From assembly GCA_946482595.1 (NCBI GenBank), contig CAMLSD010000178.1:1-5858 (forward strand): a DNA stretch of 5,858 nucleotides, read 5' to 3'. The position numbers and the translations under genes are program-made. Source of the DNA: an uncultured Comamonadaceae bacterium. GTDB lineage: Bacteria; Pseudomonadota; Gammaproteobacteria; Burkholderiales; Burkholderiaceae. Below the pieces are notes generated by a model. That model did not search any database. It saw nothing but the letters and a program-made list of their open reading frames with translations, and had not been told where the DNA came from. This document shows, piece after piece, positions 5,542 to 5,858 of this stretch; positions within the stretch are counted from its first letter, which is position 1, and each line of letters starts with the position of its first letter.

Positions 5542-5858
5542 TCAGACCCCGTATTGGTCACGATATGCAGCAACCCTTGCGAAATGCGTGCCCAGTGCCG
5601 GATCGGACTGGTTCTGCAGATACTGCAGCAAGTCGGAGAGGGTCGCAATGGCGCAGACGCGCAGGCCGAGTTGCTGCTGCACCCACTGCACTGCCGAATA
5701 TGGGGCATCCTGGCCGTTTTCTGTCGCCTTTTCCTGTCGGTCCAGTGCGATCGTGACGCCGCACGGCCGGGCGCCGGCGGCCTGGATCATCGCGATCGAC
5801 TCGCGCACCGAGGTGCCGGCCGAGATCACGTCGTCGATGATCAGCACCCGGCCCTGCA
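5542..5858 (-). CDS. pyrE: Orotate phosphoribosyltransferase, C-terminal part
   Basis: PyrE joins orotate to PRPP to make orotidine 5'-monophosphate in pyrimidine synthesis, in the cytoplasm. The gene enters from the right edge of the window; 104 residues are visible, about half of the usual 213 or so. The fragment opens with QGRVLIIDDVISAGTSVRES, the PRPP-binding loop of type I phosphoribosyltransferases, very close to [20 protein letters not shown] in E. coli PyrE. Further matches are ALDRQEK and the C-terminal end AAYRDQYGV, which corresponds to KAYREEFGV in E. coli. The GTG at 5845-5847 lies inside the conserved motif and is not the real start. The stop at 5542 is 31 bases before the DUF4124 GTG start. 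Confidence 0.96.
   Translation of the reverse strand, partial: QGRVLIIDDVISAGTSVRESIAMIQAAGARPCGVTIALDRQEKATENGQDAPYSAVQWVQQQLGLRVCAIATLSDLLQYLQNQSDPALGTHFARVAAYRDQYGV

Overview
This is a high-GC (roughly two-thirds G+C by eye) chromosomal segment. Protein sequences and gene order point to a betaproteobacterium of the order Burkholderiales, perhaps near Leptothrix, Sphaerotilus or Rubrivivax; that placement is inference. Six protein genes are visible. Four are ordinary housekeeping or conserved genes, and the two at the window edges are cut off.

Left part, plus strand: the C-terminal half of penicillin-binding protein 2 (mrdA) overlaps the start of rodA by ATGA. Together they form the transpeptidase/glycosyltransferase pair that builds the lateral wall of rod-shaped cells. 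After 46 bp comes a beta-hydroxyacid dehydrogenase (3-hydroxyisobutyrate dehydrogenase type) with a good ribosome binding site. It has no obvious link to wall synthesis.

Middle, minus strand: a complete MATE-family multidrug/sodium antiporter is encoded tail to tail with the dehydrogenase. Their 3' ends overlap by 23 bp.

Right part, minus strand: the C-terminal half of pyrE (orotate phosphoribosyltransferase) is followed closely by a secreted DUF4124 protein with a long charged helical region. These two probably share a transcript.

The only sizeable non-coding stretch is 4441-4841, between the MATE gene and the DUF4124 gene, and it is the most interesting part. From left to right it holds a dense run of G triplets, two tandem 17-bp repeats (with a third copy of their core about 185 bp away), a 10-bp hairpin, a 9-bp hairpin, and a very strong plus-strand intrinsic terminator ending in ten T. 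No plus-strand gene lies between the MATE start and this terminator. It therefore ends either an unannotated small RNA or a very long read-through transcript from the mrdA-rodA-dehydrogenase operon, which would be antisense to the whole MATE gene. I found no CRISPR array, tRNA, rRNA or insertion sequence.
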